Shown here in pieces: positions 18,201-26,046 of a stretch of 64,000 nt of DNA (the first letter of the stretch is position 1; the number at the start of each line of letters is the position of its first letter). Source of the stretch: Pseudomonadales bacterium (GTDB lineage Bacteria; Pseudomonadota; Gammaproteobacteria; Pseudomonadales; Azotimanducaceae). The position numbers and the translations under genes are program-made. The notes under the pieces were generated by a model. The model searched no databases, had not been told where the DNA came from, and saw only the letters and a program-made list of their open reading frames with translations. The stretch is from the NCBI GenBank assembly GCA_028285415.1, contig JANQPF010000009.1:496001-560000 (forward strand), given 5' to 3'.

Positions 18201-18621
18201 GAAAACGTTCGGCCTGGTATCCGGTTTGGCGATGATGTCGATTCTGGGCGTGGTCGCCGCATCAGGTGTAGTGGTCAATTCCAGTCTGGTGCTGGTGCAC
18301 AACGTCAATCTCCGCCGCGCGCAAGGTGAGCACATGGTGGAGGCCTTGATCCACGCCTCTGTCTCCCGCTGCCGCCCGATCATCCTGACCTCGATCACGA
18401 CGTTCGTCGGTCTGTCACCGTTGATGCTGAACACGTCCGTGCAAGCGCAGTTTCTGGTGCCCATGGCCGTCTCGCTTGCCTTCGGTGTCCTCTTTGCCAC
18501 CCTCGTCACGCTGCTGGTGGTCCCAGCCGGCTACCTCATCCTCCACGACCTCGGGCAACTTTTCACACGCGGAGAGAAAGAGGACACGGCAGCGGACCTC
18601 GCCGCCGATACCGCGGGTTAG
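15289..18621 (+). CDS. RND efflux permease (AcrB/HAE-1-like)
   Basis: A 1110-residue inner-membrane pump with the classical RND layout: an N-terminal membrane helix (HVAANLLMGLIILGGLVTI), two large periplasmic loops and twelve predicted membrane helices. The conserved start PMKSFPDIDLPVITVTVPY is present. The acidic pair of helix 4 is intact (Asp395-Asp396 in LVDDAIVV). Helix 10 reads VVVNSSLVLVH (N997, H1004), where relatives commonly have VVVNDSLVLVD, so two acidic residues are missing. It should export hydrophobic or amphiphilic compounds with the upstream adaptor. It ends 2 bp from the convergent dienelactone hydrolase gene. Confidence 0.9.
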   Translation: MKPIIAWFANNHVAANLLMGLIILGGLVTIPQIPMKSFPDIDLPVITVTVPYLGAAPEEVEEGVCVRIEEELEGIEGVKEITSNANEGQCSVSVELFEDADESKALDDVKNRVDAIDTFPEETEKPIINLLEPVRNVLDITITGPQDERTLKELGHQVRDDITQLPGVTQARVSNTRAYEISIEVSEESLRRNGLTFDEVARAVRSGSLDLPGGAIKTEAGEVLLRTKGQAYWGDEFQELVVKTRADGTRLYLKDVASVIDGFADTDQSLRFNGKPAALIRVQRIGEQDLEHIAATVKNYIAEAQLPEGVELTIWNDDSVMLSDRLNTLLDSGRQGFLMVLVLLALFLRPRLAFWVSVGVPVAFLGALFLINVIGLSIDAISLFGFILVLGILVDDAIVVGENVHSRHQEGFGQLEGAIEGAQRVTIPVTFGVLTTVAAFTPLIFGVGYMGQVMTVIALTVICCLVFSLIESQMVLPAHLGHTSVKDPAAEVGMMMVPIFAILLLGFASDVRSYLALAIGTLAVFLAMHAAGAWRPVAARVLKFQSAFARGFERWVRTRFHQAVHNALELRYVTASVAFVALISAFAILASGRLPFSFFPPLASDQVVATLTMPLGTSARVTDEAVELLEASAQKVKARLNAEYANAPPVTHIMAAVGDHPSAGNGPPSASVTPTGTATGHLGEVVMQLTPSQTRAIRTREVADIWREVNGPIADAVELKFNSTIFTAGNDIDIQLEGDNVDELREIAANLRAKLATYPGVLDITDSFRSGKQELKLSILPSGEALGLTLADLARQVRQAFYGEEAQRIQRGRDDVRVMVRYTADERRTLGALDTMRIRTPQGYEVPFDTVARAELGRGFSSIKRADSRRVVNVIADVDRSQITANEVIADLNAGPMQALMANHPRVSYSLEGQQADQSESIASLGPLYLIALFVIYAMLAIPLRAYTLPLIIMSVIPFAFMGAVWGHLIMKTFGLVSGLAMMSILGVVAASGVVVNSSLVLVHNVNLRRAQGEHMVEALIHASVSRCRPIILTSITTFVGLSPLMLNTSVQAQFLVPMAVSLAFGVLFATLVTLLVVPAGYLILHDLGQLFTRGEKEDTAADLAADTAG

Positions 18622-18623
18622 CC

Positions 18624-19487
18624 TTACAACGCTCGCTCAAACAGCGAAAGCGTCCGCGCCCAGGCGCGCTCTGCCGCCTGATGGTTGTAGACGCGGGAAT
18701 CGAGCACACACCAGCCGTGCATGGCACCCTCGTACACTTCAATCTCGGCCTCGAGCCCGTGCTTGTCGAAGGTTTCCCGCAGCACCACCTTGGCGTTGGG
18801 ATCACGTTCGTCGTCATTGTCGGCAACTGCAATCAGGAATTGTGCTTTCATCTTCGGGATGAGGAGGTGCGGACTGTCGGCCTTGTCCGTAACCAAACCA
18901 CCGCCATGGTACGAACACGCGGCACCAATCCGATCAGGCACCGCAGCTGCGGTACGCATGATGATGGGACCGCCCATGCAGTAGCCCATGGTGCCCACCT
19001 TTTTACCGGTATCCACCGCCGACTGTTTGTCGAGCCAGGCGACAAACGCTTTGGCGTCCGTCTTATGCGTGTCCGCTGACAGGTTACGGTACATCGGCAT
19101 CACGGTCTCTCGGGTGGACTCGTCCTGGAAGCTCGCACCAATCTCAATCACGGGTGCGCGAGAATCGCGGTAATACGGGTTCACAACCAGTACCGCGTGG
19201 CCGTTTTCTGCAAGACGCGCCGCCATTTGCCGGAACGCGGGACGCAGCGCAAGGATATCCGGCCACATCAGAACTGCGGGATGTTTGCCTTCGGTCGGGT
19301 GAACGAACATGGCATCACAGACGCCATCAGGGGTGGTGATTTCAACGTCGGTGCTGGTCAGCGCCAGCGCGTTTGCCGCACCCGGCAGCGTCATGGCCAC
19401 CGTGGCGGCGGCGAAGGTATTGAACCGCCGGCGAGACAGGTTGCTCAGGTACTCATCTGATTCTCTTACGGTATCTTCGTCACACAT
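18624..19487 (-). CDS. Tat-exported dienelactone hydrolase family protein
   Basis: A 287-residue alpha/beta hydrolase. Residues 16-40 form a twin-arginine signal (LSRRRFNTFAAATVA, ending PGAANA), so the mature enzyme is probably periplasmic. The Cys nucleophile is in GYCMGG (Cys170), the diagnostic elbow of dienelactone hydrolases. Asp candidates lie in VADNDDERD and the His in GAMHGWC. Family members hydrolyse enol-lactones from aromatic degradation, although many act as general esterases. It stands alone, divergent from the GPH symporter gene. Confidence 0.8.
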   Translation of the reverse strand: MCDEDTVRESDEYLSNLSRRRFNTFAAATVAMTLPGAANALALTSTDVEITTPDGVCDAMFVHPTEGKHPAVLMWPDILALRPAFRQMAARLAENGHAVLVVNPYYRDSRAPVIEIGASFQDESTRETVMPMYRNLSADTHKTDAKAFVAWLDKQSAVDTGKKVGTMGYCMGGPIIMRTAAAVPDRIGAACSYHGGGLVTDKADSPHLLIPKMKAQFLIAVADNDDERDPNAKVVLRETFDKHGLEAEIEVYEGAMHGWCVLDSRVYNHQAAERAWARTLSLFERAL

Positions 19488-19644
19488 CGCGCTGTCTCCC
19501 TGGATTTTTCAAGTTGATCTTATGGTCATACGGCGGCATGGGCTGGTCAAGGGAGACCGGAGATCGTGCGACACAGGCGGACCGCGCGTTGCATTCCTGC
19601 CCGGGTTGGTGTTTAACAAGTCACGTACCAGTAAGGCGGCGTGC

Positions 19645-21000
19645 GTGAAGAACAAAGAACCACGGCTCAAGAACTCAACACTCTTCTACTACAGCGTGAC
19701 CGAAATGCCGGTGATGATGGGTTTCTTCCCCGCATTGGTGTTTATCCCACGCTTTTACACCAGCGACGTCGGCGTGCCGCTGGAGCTGGTTGGCATCTAT
19801 ATCCTGGTTGCCCGCATCGTCGACGTCATAACCGATCCGCTGATGGGCTATGTCAGCGATCGGTTCCCGACGCCCTGGGGTAAACGCAAACCATGGGTGT
19901 TCCTTTCGGCTCCAGTGATGATGCTGGCGATCTATATGCTCTTCATGCCACCGGAAGGCGCCGGCGGCACTCATATGTTGCTGTGGATGCTGGTTCTGGG
20001 TCTGGGCCAGACCATGGTGATCATCACGTACTGGTCGTGGGGCGCAGAACTTTCGACCGACTACAACGAACGCTCGAGAATCACCGGCTGGCGCGCGCAG
20101 GCGGGCATCGTCGGGAACTTCGCAACGCAGTTCATTCCCATCACCGCGGCGGTCCTGTTTGCGTATTCCACCGATACGAAGTCGGTATTGGAGCTGGTCG
20201 GCATCACGATCATCATCCTGATGCCCATCTGTATTCTGACGACCATCAGCAAAGTGCCTGAGCCGGTGCGGCCGCCGCAGGAGCGCGTCAACGTCATCGA
20301 CGGCCTGAAGCTCATGTTCACCAACGGCCCGTTCCTGCGCCTGGTGATTGCGTTCATGATCGGCTACGTCGGCTTGAACATCACCACGCCGCTGTACCTC
20401 TTCTTCGTTGCCGATGTCCTGGGCGCGGAAGACAAAACACCCTATATCCTGAGCATCTACATGGTCACGAGCTTCGTCTCCGTGCCGTTCTGGGTGTGGC
20501 TGTCGACAAAAATATCCAAGCACCGGGCATACGTTGCTGCATACGCGCTGATTGCCTTTGCCCACCCCTTCTACCTGTTGTTGGGTGAAGGAGACATCTG
20601 GTGGATGATTCCGGTCACCATCGTGACCGGATTCGCTTCGGGTGGATTCAGTCAAATGCTGCCCAACGCCATGAAGGCGGACGTCATCGACTATGACACC
20701 CTGCGCACGGGCGAGAATCGCGCCGCCCTCTTTTTCTCAGCGTGGTCTTTTGCTCAAAAGTCGACCGCCTCGCTCGGGGCGGCAATCGCAATGTTCGGCC
20801 TGGCCCTGCTCGGCTTCAATGCTGAACCGGGCGCGGTGAACGGACCGGATGAGCTCTTTGGCCTGAGGTTTTTGTTCTCAGCCTTCCCGTCCATCTTCTT
20901 TCTGGGCGGCGCGCTCATCATCTGGAACTTCCCCATCACGCCCGCTCGCCAGGCGGAGATCAGAGCAGAGATTGACGCGAAGGCCGCAAGAGCCGGTTGA
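19645..21000 (+). CDS. GPH/MelB-type sugar-cation symporter family transporter
   Basis: A 451-residue twelve-helix transporter. The GTG at 19645 (KNKEPRLKNS) gives a normal family length; upstream in-frame codons lie over the divergent hydrolase promoter. MelB/GPH signatures include VARIVDVITDPLMGYVSDR, GKRKPWVFL and MKADVIDYDTLRTGENR. The family carries glycosides, glucuronides and other small organic solutes with a cation. A transport role is secure, the substrate is not. A second GPH member is encoded at 27479-28825. Confidence 0.8.
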   Translation: MKNKEPRLKNSTLFYYSVTEMPVMMGFFPALVFIPRFYTSDVGVPLELVGIYILVARIVDVITDPLMGYVSDRFPTPWGKRKPWVFLSAPVMMLAIYMLFMPPEGAGGTHMLLWMLVLGLGQTMVIITYWSWGAELSTDYNERSRITGWRAQAGIVGNFATQFIPITAAVLFAYSTDTKSVLELVGITIIILMPICILTTISKVPEPVRPPQERVNVIDGLKLMFTNGPFLRLVIAFMIGYVGLNITTPLYLFFVADVLGAEDKTPYILSIYMVTSFVSVPFWVWLSTKISKHRAYVAAYALIAFAHPFYLLLGEGDIWWMIPVTIVTGFASGGFSQMLPNAMKADVIDYDTLRTGENRAALFFSAWSFAQKSTASLGAAIAMFGLALLGFNAEPGAVNGPDELFGLRFLFSAFPSIFFLGGALIIWNFPITPARQAEIRAEIDAKAARAG

Positions 21001-21050
21001 CGCGCGGCTTCCAGCCGGATTGATTTTGATTCGGATGATTGATCAGCTTC

Positions 21051-21078
21051 TTTATATAAATTATGATTTATATAAATT
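21051..21078. promoter_or_regulatory. Twin TTTATATAAATT repeats (candidate ArsR operator)
   Basis: TTTATATAAATT occurs at 21051-21062 and again at 21067-21078, each containing the palindrome TTTATATAAA. They lie directly upstream of an SRPBCC-ArsR-SRPBCC operon. AT-rich dyads of this kind are typical ArsR/SmtB operators, so autoregulation is likely. They also contain TATAAA-like promoter sequence. Confidence 0.5.
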
Positions 21079-21094
21079 GTAGTTGATACCCTCC

Positions 21095-21724
21095 ATGCCC
21101 AGATTATCGATCGATCGTCAGGTCCAATCGCTTCATTGGAAAGGAAAGCAAGCCAGGGCAATCATCACAAAAACCGTCTACTTCACCGACGTACAAGACC
21201 TGTGGGAAGCGCTTGTCAGTCCTGTGCGACTCAGGCGATGGTTTGGTAACGTCACCGGGACACTCGAAGAAGGTGGTCACTATGCGATCGAAGGGAATGC
21301 GCATGGCGCTATCGAGGTGTGCAAACCACCTACTCACCTCGCACTGACATGGGAATTTAACGGCGGGATCGGCTGGGTCAACGTCACGCTTGAAGCAGTG
21401 GGCGAAAGTGAAACTCAAATGATCCTTGAGCACATTGCTCATGAGGAAACGGACTTTCTAGCCTTTCTGGCGGAGTTCGGTCCTGGCGCGATGGGCGTGG
21501 GTTGGGACATCTCGTTATTGGGTCTGTCTCAACACCTTGCTTCTTCGGGAGTCTCAGCCACGTTCAACGAGAATGTCTGGGCGAGAACTTCCGAGGGAGA
21601 AGAGTTCATCCGTGCATCCAGCAACGCCTGGGCAGACGCCGACGTTAAGTTCGGAACCCCTGAAGACGTTGCTCGTACGTCAGGCAACAAAACGTACAGG
21701 TTTTTTAGAGGAGGGGCGGACTAA
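21095..21724 (+). CDS. SRPBCC (AHSA1/START-like) domain protein
   Basis: A 209-residue protein, largely one SRPBCC ligand-binding fold: KTVYFTDVQDLWEALVSPVRLRRWFGNV, then a beta-rich GTLEEGGHYAIEG and THLALTWEF. Such proteins bind hydrophobic ligands in a deep cavity and are often coupled to an ArsR gene. No clear ribosome site was found; a TTG at 21083 is an alternative start. It is the first gene of a three-gene unit with ArsR and a second SRPBCC gene. Confidence 0.75.
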   Translation: MPRLSIDRQVQSLHWKGKQARAIITKTVYFTDVQDLWEALVSPVRLRRWFGNVTGTLEEGGHYAIEGNAHGAIEVCKPPTHLALTWEFNGGIGWVNVTLEAVGESETQMILEHIAHEETDFLAFLAEFGPGAMGVGWDISLLGLSQHLASSGVSATFNENVWARTSEGEEFIRASSNAWADADVKFGTPEDVARTSGNKTYRFFRGGAD

Positions 21725-21727
21725 TCC

Positions 21728-22066
21728 ATGCACGCGCTCGACATCCTGGGTGATCCGGTTCGAAGAAAAATACTTGAAGAACTGGTCGACGGCGAAAAAA
21801 CATCTGGAGAGCTGGTGACCGTGATTTCCAAAGAATTTGGCATCACGCAACCTGCCGTTTCACATCAACTGCGAGTGCTGCGAGAGCACGCTTTCACAAC
21901 GGTGCGCCCCGACGCCCAACGACGAATCTACAGCTTAAACGCAGATCGATTGCTTGAAGTGCAGGATTGGCTTGTGCCCTTCAGCCGTATCTGGGATCAG
22001 AAGCTCATGGCGCTTGAGACGGAAATCGGAAGGGGCAAAACGCGGCGTAAGAAAGGGAGAAGGTAG
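21728..22066 (+). CDS. ArsR family transcriptional regulator
   Basis: A 112-residue winged-helix protein: LDILGDPVRRKILEEL, recognition region ITQPAVSHQLRVLREH and wing VRPDAQRRIYSLN. It has no paired cysteines for metal sensing, so it belongs with the non-metal ArsR proteins that accompany SRPBCC genes. Upstream GGAGGGGCGG provides the ribosome site. It probably binds the TTTATATAAATT repeats before the operon. Confidence 0.85.
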   Translation: MHALDILGDPVRRKILEELVDGEKTSGELVTVISKEFGITQPAVSHQLRVLREHAFTTVRPDAQRRIYSLNADRLLEVQDWLVPFSRIWDQKLMALETEIGRGKTRRKKGRR

Positions 22067-22067
22067 C

Positions 22068-22532
22068 ATGCGTTACGAAACCGAGCTCGAAGTCGATGTG
22101 CCTCGCCTTCGACTGCTCGAGCTCTTTCTCGATCAGAACAATCTGGCACTCTGGATGCCTGGACTGATACGGCTGGAACCCATCAGCGGCGTACCGGGTG
22201 AGGTGGGTGCCAAAACGCGGCAAATACTCAAGCAAGGCAAATCGGAGCAAGCAGTGGTTGAGACCATCTCAGTGATGCGCCCCCCGGACGAAGTGAGCGG
22301 TATCTACGAAGCTGGCAGCGTTTGGAACCTGATTGAGAATCGGTTCTTTGACCTTCCAAACGACAAGACAAGGTGGATATTGGTTTCAGACTTCAGGTCC
22401 ACAAACCTGTTTATGAAACTACTGACAGTCGTCACACCTGGCATGTTCAAGAAACAAACGCTCGCATACATGAACGAATTCAAGAGCTTTGCTGAGGCAT
22501 CCCGCGCACCAACGGCAGAGCTCAAATCCTGA
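22068..22532 (+). CDS. SRPBCC family protein
   Basis: A 154-residue protein starting 1 nt after the ArsR stop, with GGGAGAAGG as ribosome site. The sequence YETELEVDVPRLRLLELFLDQNNLALWMPGL followed by beta strands and a C-terminal amphipathic helix (MNEFKSFAEA) fits a START/SRPBCC fold. It probably binds or senses a hydrophobic ligand together with the first gene of the operon. No catalytic residues can be assigned. Confidence 0.7.
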   Translation: MRYETELEVDVPRLRLLELFLDQNNLALWMPGLIRLEPISGVPGEVGAKTRQILKQGKSEQAVVETISVMRPPDEVSGIYEAGSVWNLIENRFFDLPNDKTRWILVSDFRSTNLFMKLLTVVTPGMFKKQTLAYMNEFKSFAEASRAPTAELKS

Positions 22533-22546
22533 CAACCGCGGACCGT

Positions 22547-23551
22547 TCATTCCCGTTCAGACGTCTGGTTACCCATATGTGCATCGAACCAATCCAGCAT
22601 GTCCCGGGGGTTATCGGCGAACCAGTTGTAGCCGTCGAATCGATGGGTCGGCTCCTCGAGCCAGTACATCTCCTTCTCAACGGGTATGTTTTCATAGAGT
22701 TCCGCGACGAAAGACAAGTTCGTATTGGGATCCTTTCGCGCCTGGACCAATCGAGTGGGCACTACCGTGGACTTGGCAGCCCCTTCGATGTTCGCGCGTA
22801 GTGGATAGCCTCCGGATCGTGTTTTGTAGGACTCTGCCGCCGCTTCATAAACTTCGTCGGAGACGCCCAGAGATCGAAGGTAGTCGCCGTTGCTCAACGG
22901 TTGGAGGGCTACCATTGCCCTCACCCCGCTGTTTTTGAAGATCAACTGATCTTCCTCCATCGCAAAAAATGACGTGTTGGCACCGTAACAGTAACTCAGA
23001 AGGCCAATGGGTTTGCCTGCAGTAGCCTCTGCAGATGCGACAAATTCCACCGCGGCGATGACGTCGAAGCGCTCGCCGTGTCCACCCGTCCCAACCCCCA
23101 GCTCAGTCTTATCGCTCTCGCCGTGGTTACGCAGGTCATACATCAACACACCGTATCCCGCATCGACCAGCCGCTTGGCGACCTTGGGAAACTCAATTTC
23201 TTTGTCATACGGCTTGGAGCCTTCGGGCTGGTGCTTCAGCTGATAGCCGAATCTGTTCGCCCGGTAACCGAAGTGGGTCATGATGACCATCTTGTCGGCT
23301 GCTTCCTCGACCAACCAGCCTTTGAGCGTGAGACCGTCTCTCGTGACAAACTCGACATCGCGATACTTCATGCCGTAGTCCGCCGGTGTTTTATCAAAGG
23401 GCTGCGGAAGCGGTTCTAAGAACGCACCCGCAAAGTTCTCGCCCATCTCTTCCACACTCATTTCCCCATCTCCTTCTTGTGTTGCCCAAGCGCTGTTCGA
23501 AACCAGCGCAATCAAACAAAAGCTCGCAAGAGCGCAGCGACAAAATCGCAT
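22547..23551 (-). CDS. Secreted alpha/beta hydrolase with Cys in the nucleophile elbow
   Basis: A 334-residue protein. The ATG at 23551 is chosen because GGGAGAAG lies 4 nt upstream and a signal peptide follows at once (RFCRCALASFCLIALVSNSAWA). It has an alpha/beta hydrolase core (YGVLMYDLRNHGESDK, elbow LLSYCYGAN, late His in EEPTHRFDG). The elbow carries Cys188 where Ser is usual, as in dienelactone hydrolases, but not their full GxCxGG. It is divergent from a TetR gene, with repeated dyads between them, so it is probably induced by its substrate. Confidence 0.75.
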   Translation of the reverse strand: MRFCRCALASFCLIALVSNSAWATQEGDGEMSVEEMGENFAGAFLEPLPQPFDKTPADYGMKYRDVEFVTRDGLTLKGWLVEEAADKMVIMTHFGYRANRFGYQLKHQPEGSKPYDKEIEFPKVAKRLVDAGYGVLMYDLRNHGESDKTELGVGTGGHGERFDVIAAVEFVASAEATAGKPIGLLSYCYGANTSFFAMEEDQLIFKNSGVRAMVALQPLSNGDYLRSLGVSDEVYEAAAESYKTRSGGYPLRANIEGAAKSTVVPTRLVQARKDPNTNLSFVAELYENIPVEKEMYWLEEPTHRFDGYNWFADNPRDMLDWFDAHMGNQTSERE

Positions 23552-23576
23552 ATAGCTTCTCCCTGTTTTAGTCATT

Positions 23577-23639
23577 TGGACATTATTTATTCTTTTGTCC
23601 ATTTATGGCCAATATGGACATTTCTTATTCGATTGTCAA
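23577..23639. promoter_or_regulatory. Tandem TGGACA-N13-TGTCnA dyads (TetR operator candidates)
   Basis: Two 25-bp dyads, 23577-23601 and 23615-23639, repeat with a 38-bp period and share TGGACATT, TTATTC and TTGTC at matching places. They fill the divergent promoter between the hydrolase and TetR genes. For the hydrolase, TTGACA (23639-23634) and CATATT, 17 bp apart on the minus strand, look like a sigma-70 promoter lying inside the repeats, so repression is the likely mode. Confidence 0.6.
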
Positions 23640-24217
23640 TGATGGCCGGCATGGCAAAGAAACAAGAGGACATACTGGAAGCCGCGATCAGAGTCTTCGT
23701 GCGGTATGGCGTGCAGCGATCCAGTATGAGCGACATTGCGAAGGAGGCAGGTGTCGCGCGACAAACGCTCTACAACGCCTTTGCCAACAAAGAAGAAGTG
23801 CTCCGGGCAACCATCAGGCTGTTCTCAGATCGAAGCCTCCACCGGGTGAAAGCCGGCCTGAAGGACACTCAAGGTTTGGAAGAACAGCTGAACGTCATCT
23901 TCGAGCACACGGTCGTTGCGCCCTACTTGAATCTTCTGGAGTCTCCCAACGCTGCAGACTTCATAGAAGGCTTCAACCGGGCTGCCAGAGAAGAAATCGA
24001 GGACCAGGAAGAACGCACGCGCGTTGTTATTGAGAGCGTACTTCGGCCCTATCGGCAGGTGTTGAAAGAAAAAAGAATCAGCACGAAACAGCTGTCAGAT
24101 TTTGTTCAGCGATCCTCGTCCGCTGCCAAACACTCGGCGTCTGACATGCCGCACCTCGAGACGCTACTGAGGACGCTCACTCAGATGATTTTGCAAACGG
24201 TCGAAGAACGCGGCTGA
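23639..24217 (+). CDS. TetR family transcriptional regulator
   Basis: About 192 residues. The HTH reads EDILEAAIRVFVRYG, SSMSDIAKEAGVARQTLYNAF and NKEEVLRA. The C-terminal domain is helical. Three ATGs are possible (23639, 23642, 23651) and none has a clear ribosome site; the first overlaps the end of the second operator dyad. It is divergent from the Cys-type hydrolase gene, which it probably represses along with itself. Confidence 0.8.
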   Translation: MMAGMAKKQEDILEAAIRVFVRYGVQRSSMSDIAKEAGVARQTLYNAFANKEEVLRATIRLFSDRSLHRVKAGLKDTQGLEEQLNVIFEHTVVAPYLNLLESPNAADFIEGFNRAAREEIEDQEERTRVVIESVLRPYRQVLKEKRISTKQLSDFVQRSSSAAKHSASDMPHLETLLRTLTQMILQTVEERG

Positions 24218-24314
24218 CAACCCGATATCAGCTGACGTCACAACAAGCCGAGTGTTTCGTTCTTGGACGCCTCCGCACTAAACTCCCCTACCCGGAACAG
24301 AACAGGCCCTGAGT

Positions 24315-25121
24315 ATGGAATACGAAACTTTGATACTCGAACGCGAAGGCGCCATTGCGACGCTCACGCTCAACCGACCTGAGTCGCTGAACGCCATGAC
24401 CCGCCAGATGGGCGTGGAGCTGAACGACGCCTTTGCGCAGATTCGAGACGACACTCAGGCCCGGGTACTGGTCGTCACCGGCGCCGGGCGCGCGTTTTGC
24501 GCTGGAGAGGACGTCAAACAGCGGCCGGCGGATTCCGCCGAAATGCGCGAACAGAGTACGCCAATGGGCAAACTCACGCGTGGACCGTCAGCACCCATCG
24601 ATTTTGCCGCCACGTTTCGCAACATGCCGAAACCCACCATCGCCGCAGTCAACGGTCCCGCCGTCGGTCAGGGTTTGAGCCTGGCGCTCGCGTGCGATAT
24701 CCGTCTGGCATCCGACAATGCCAAGCTTGGTGCGGTGTGGACGCTGCGAGGCATTCCGCCCGAATCTGCCGGTGCCTATCTGCTGACACAGCTGCTGGGA
24801 CCAGCCAAGGCCTGTGAGCTGATTTTTGGCGGCAAGATCATTGGTGCCGAGGAAGCAAAGGACATCGGCTTGGTCAACGAAGTCATGCCCGCGGAAGGCT
24901 TCGCCCACGCGACCCGTGAGTTTGCCGCCGAGATGACCAACGGCGCGCCCGTAGCGAACGCCATTTCAAAGATGATGATTTATCAGGCCCTCGAAACCAG
25001 CCTGGAGGTGCACGGACGCTTCGATTTCCTCGGCCAGCAGTACGCATTCAATACTGAAGACAGGGAGGAAGGCATCCAGTCGTTCCTGGAGAAGCGACCC
25101 GCAGAATTCAAGGGGCTTTAG
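24315..25121 (+). CDS. Enoyl-CoA hydratase/isomerase family protein
   Basis: A 268-residue crotonase-fold protein: ATLTLNRPESLNAM, the oxyanion-hole CoA motif GAGRAFCAGEDVK, AAVNGPAVGQGLSLALACD and RGIPPESAGAYLLTQ. One acidic residue sits in the PESAG segment where catalytic Glu residues of the family lie. It ends 11 bp from a convergent SDR. A beta-oxidation-like or side-chain hydration role is likely. No operon partner on its strand. Confidence 0.85.
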   Translation: MEYETLILEREGAIATLTLNRPESLNAMTRQMGVELNDAFAQIRDDTQARVLVVTGAGRAFCAGEDVKQRPADSAEMREQSTPMGKLTRGPSAPIDFAATFRNMPKPTIAAVNGPAVGQGLSLALACDIRLASDNAKLGAVWTLRGIPPESAGAYLLTQLLGPAKACELIFGGKIIGAEEAKDIGLVNEVMPAEGFAHATREFAAEMTNGAPVANAISKMMIYQALETSLEVHGRFDFLGQQYAFNTEDREEGIQSFLEKRPAEFKGL

Positions 25122-25132
25122 AGCGGTCCCGA

Positions 25133-25900
25133 TCAGAAGTCGACGCCACGGCAAAATGCACCGTCGACACGCACCGTGGTGCCGTTCACCCAGCTGGCCG
25201 CAGGGCTCGCAAGGAAGGCGACAACCCGTGCCACTTCCTCAGCCGTGCCCATGCGCTTCAACGGGTGCCAATCACGGTCGCGCTCATATAGTGGCGCTGC
25301 GTTGTCTTTGATGTTATTCCAGGCTCCGCCTTCAATGTAGATTGGACCGGGCGCCACCGTGTTCGCACGAATGCCCTTCTCACCCCACTGCAGCGCCCGC
25401 TGCGCCATGTGTCTGATTGAAGCCGCCTTCATTGCCCCATAGCTCGGGCTGATGGGGACGTCGTGATGTTCTATGCCGGTAATAGAGGCAATCTGCACCA
25501 TGGCCGCGCGCTCAGACTGCTCGAGATATGGCAGCGCTCCCTCACTCATGCCCACCATGCCCAGCACGTCTACTTCAAAATTACGCCGCCAGGAATCCGG
25601 GCCGCCGTCGGGTTGACCACTTGCCGTGGCATTGTGCACGACCACATCGAGCCCACCCATGCTATCGGCTGCGCTATTCATCCACGCGACGGTGGCATCA
25701 TAATCCGCGACATCACATACCTGCCCACTCGCTGAACCCAGCGCGCTCAGCTCCGCGACCGCAGCCTCGAGCGTATCCTCGCTTCGCGCTGCGATCTGGA
25801 CCACCGCGCCCTCCGCGATCAGCGCTTTCGCTACGGCAAGACCAATACCCTGACTGCCGCCGGAAACGACGGCCTTCGCACCTTGCAGACCCAGATCCAT
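25133..25900 (-). CDS. Short-chain dehydrogenase/reductase
   Basis: A 255-residue classical SDR with AGGAG before the ATG. The cofactor motif is SGGSQGIG. The NNAG motif is altered to HNATASG. The active site is SITGIEHHD followed by YGAMK (Tyr and Lys). RANTVAPGPIYIEGG and the C-terminal WVNGTTVRVDGAF fit the FabG-like group. AARSE after strand beta-2 suggests NADP(H) preference. The substrate is unknown. Confidence 0.85.
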   Translation of the reverse strand: MDLGLQGAKAVVSGGSQGIGLAVAKALIAEGAVVQIAARSEDTLEAAVAELSALGSASGQVCDVADYDATVAWMNSAADSMGGLDVVVHNATASGQPDGGPDSWRRNFEVDVLGMVGMSEGALPYLEQSERAAMVQIASITGIEHHDVPISPSYGAMKAASIRHMAQRALQWGEKGIRANTVAPGPIYIEGGAWNNIKDNAAPLYERDRDWHPLKRMGTAEEVARVVAFLASPAASWVNGTTVRVDGAFCRGVDF

Positions 25901-26046
25901 CCCCCACTCCTGCTGGAAACTTGATGCGTCGGATCTTAACAGGGGCGCTCACTCAGCGGCAGGGTAACCCCGTTGTTGATTTCTCCGTCAGCGCTTGCAT
26001 AGAGTGACGCTCGCGCTCGCGCCGTTCCAATACAACCAGGAAACGA

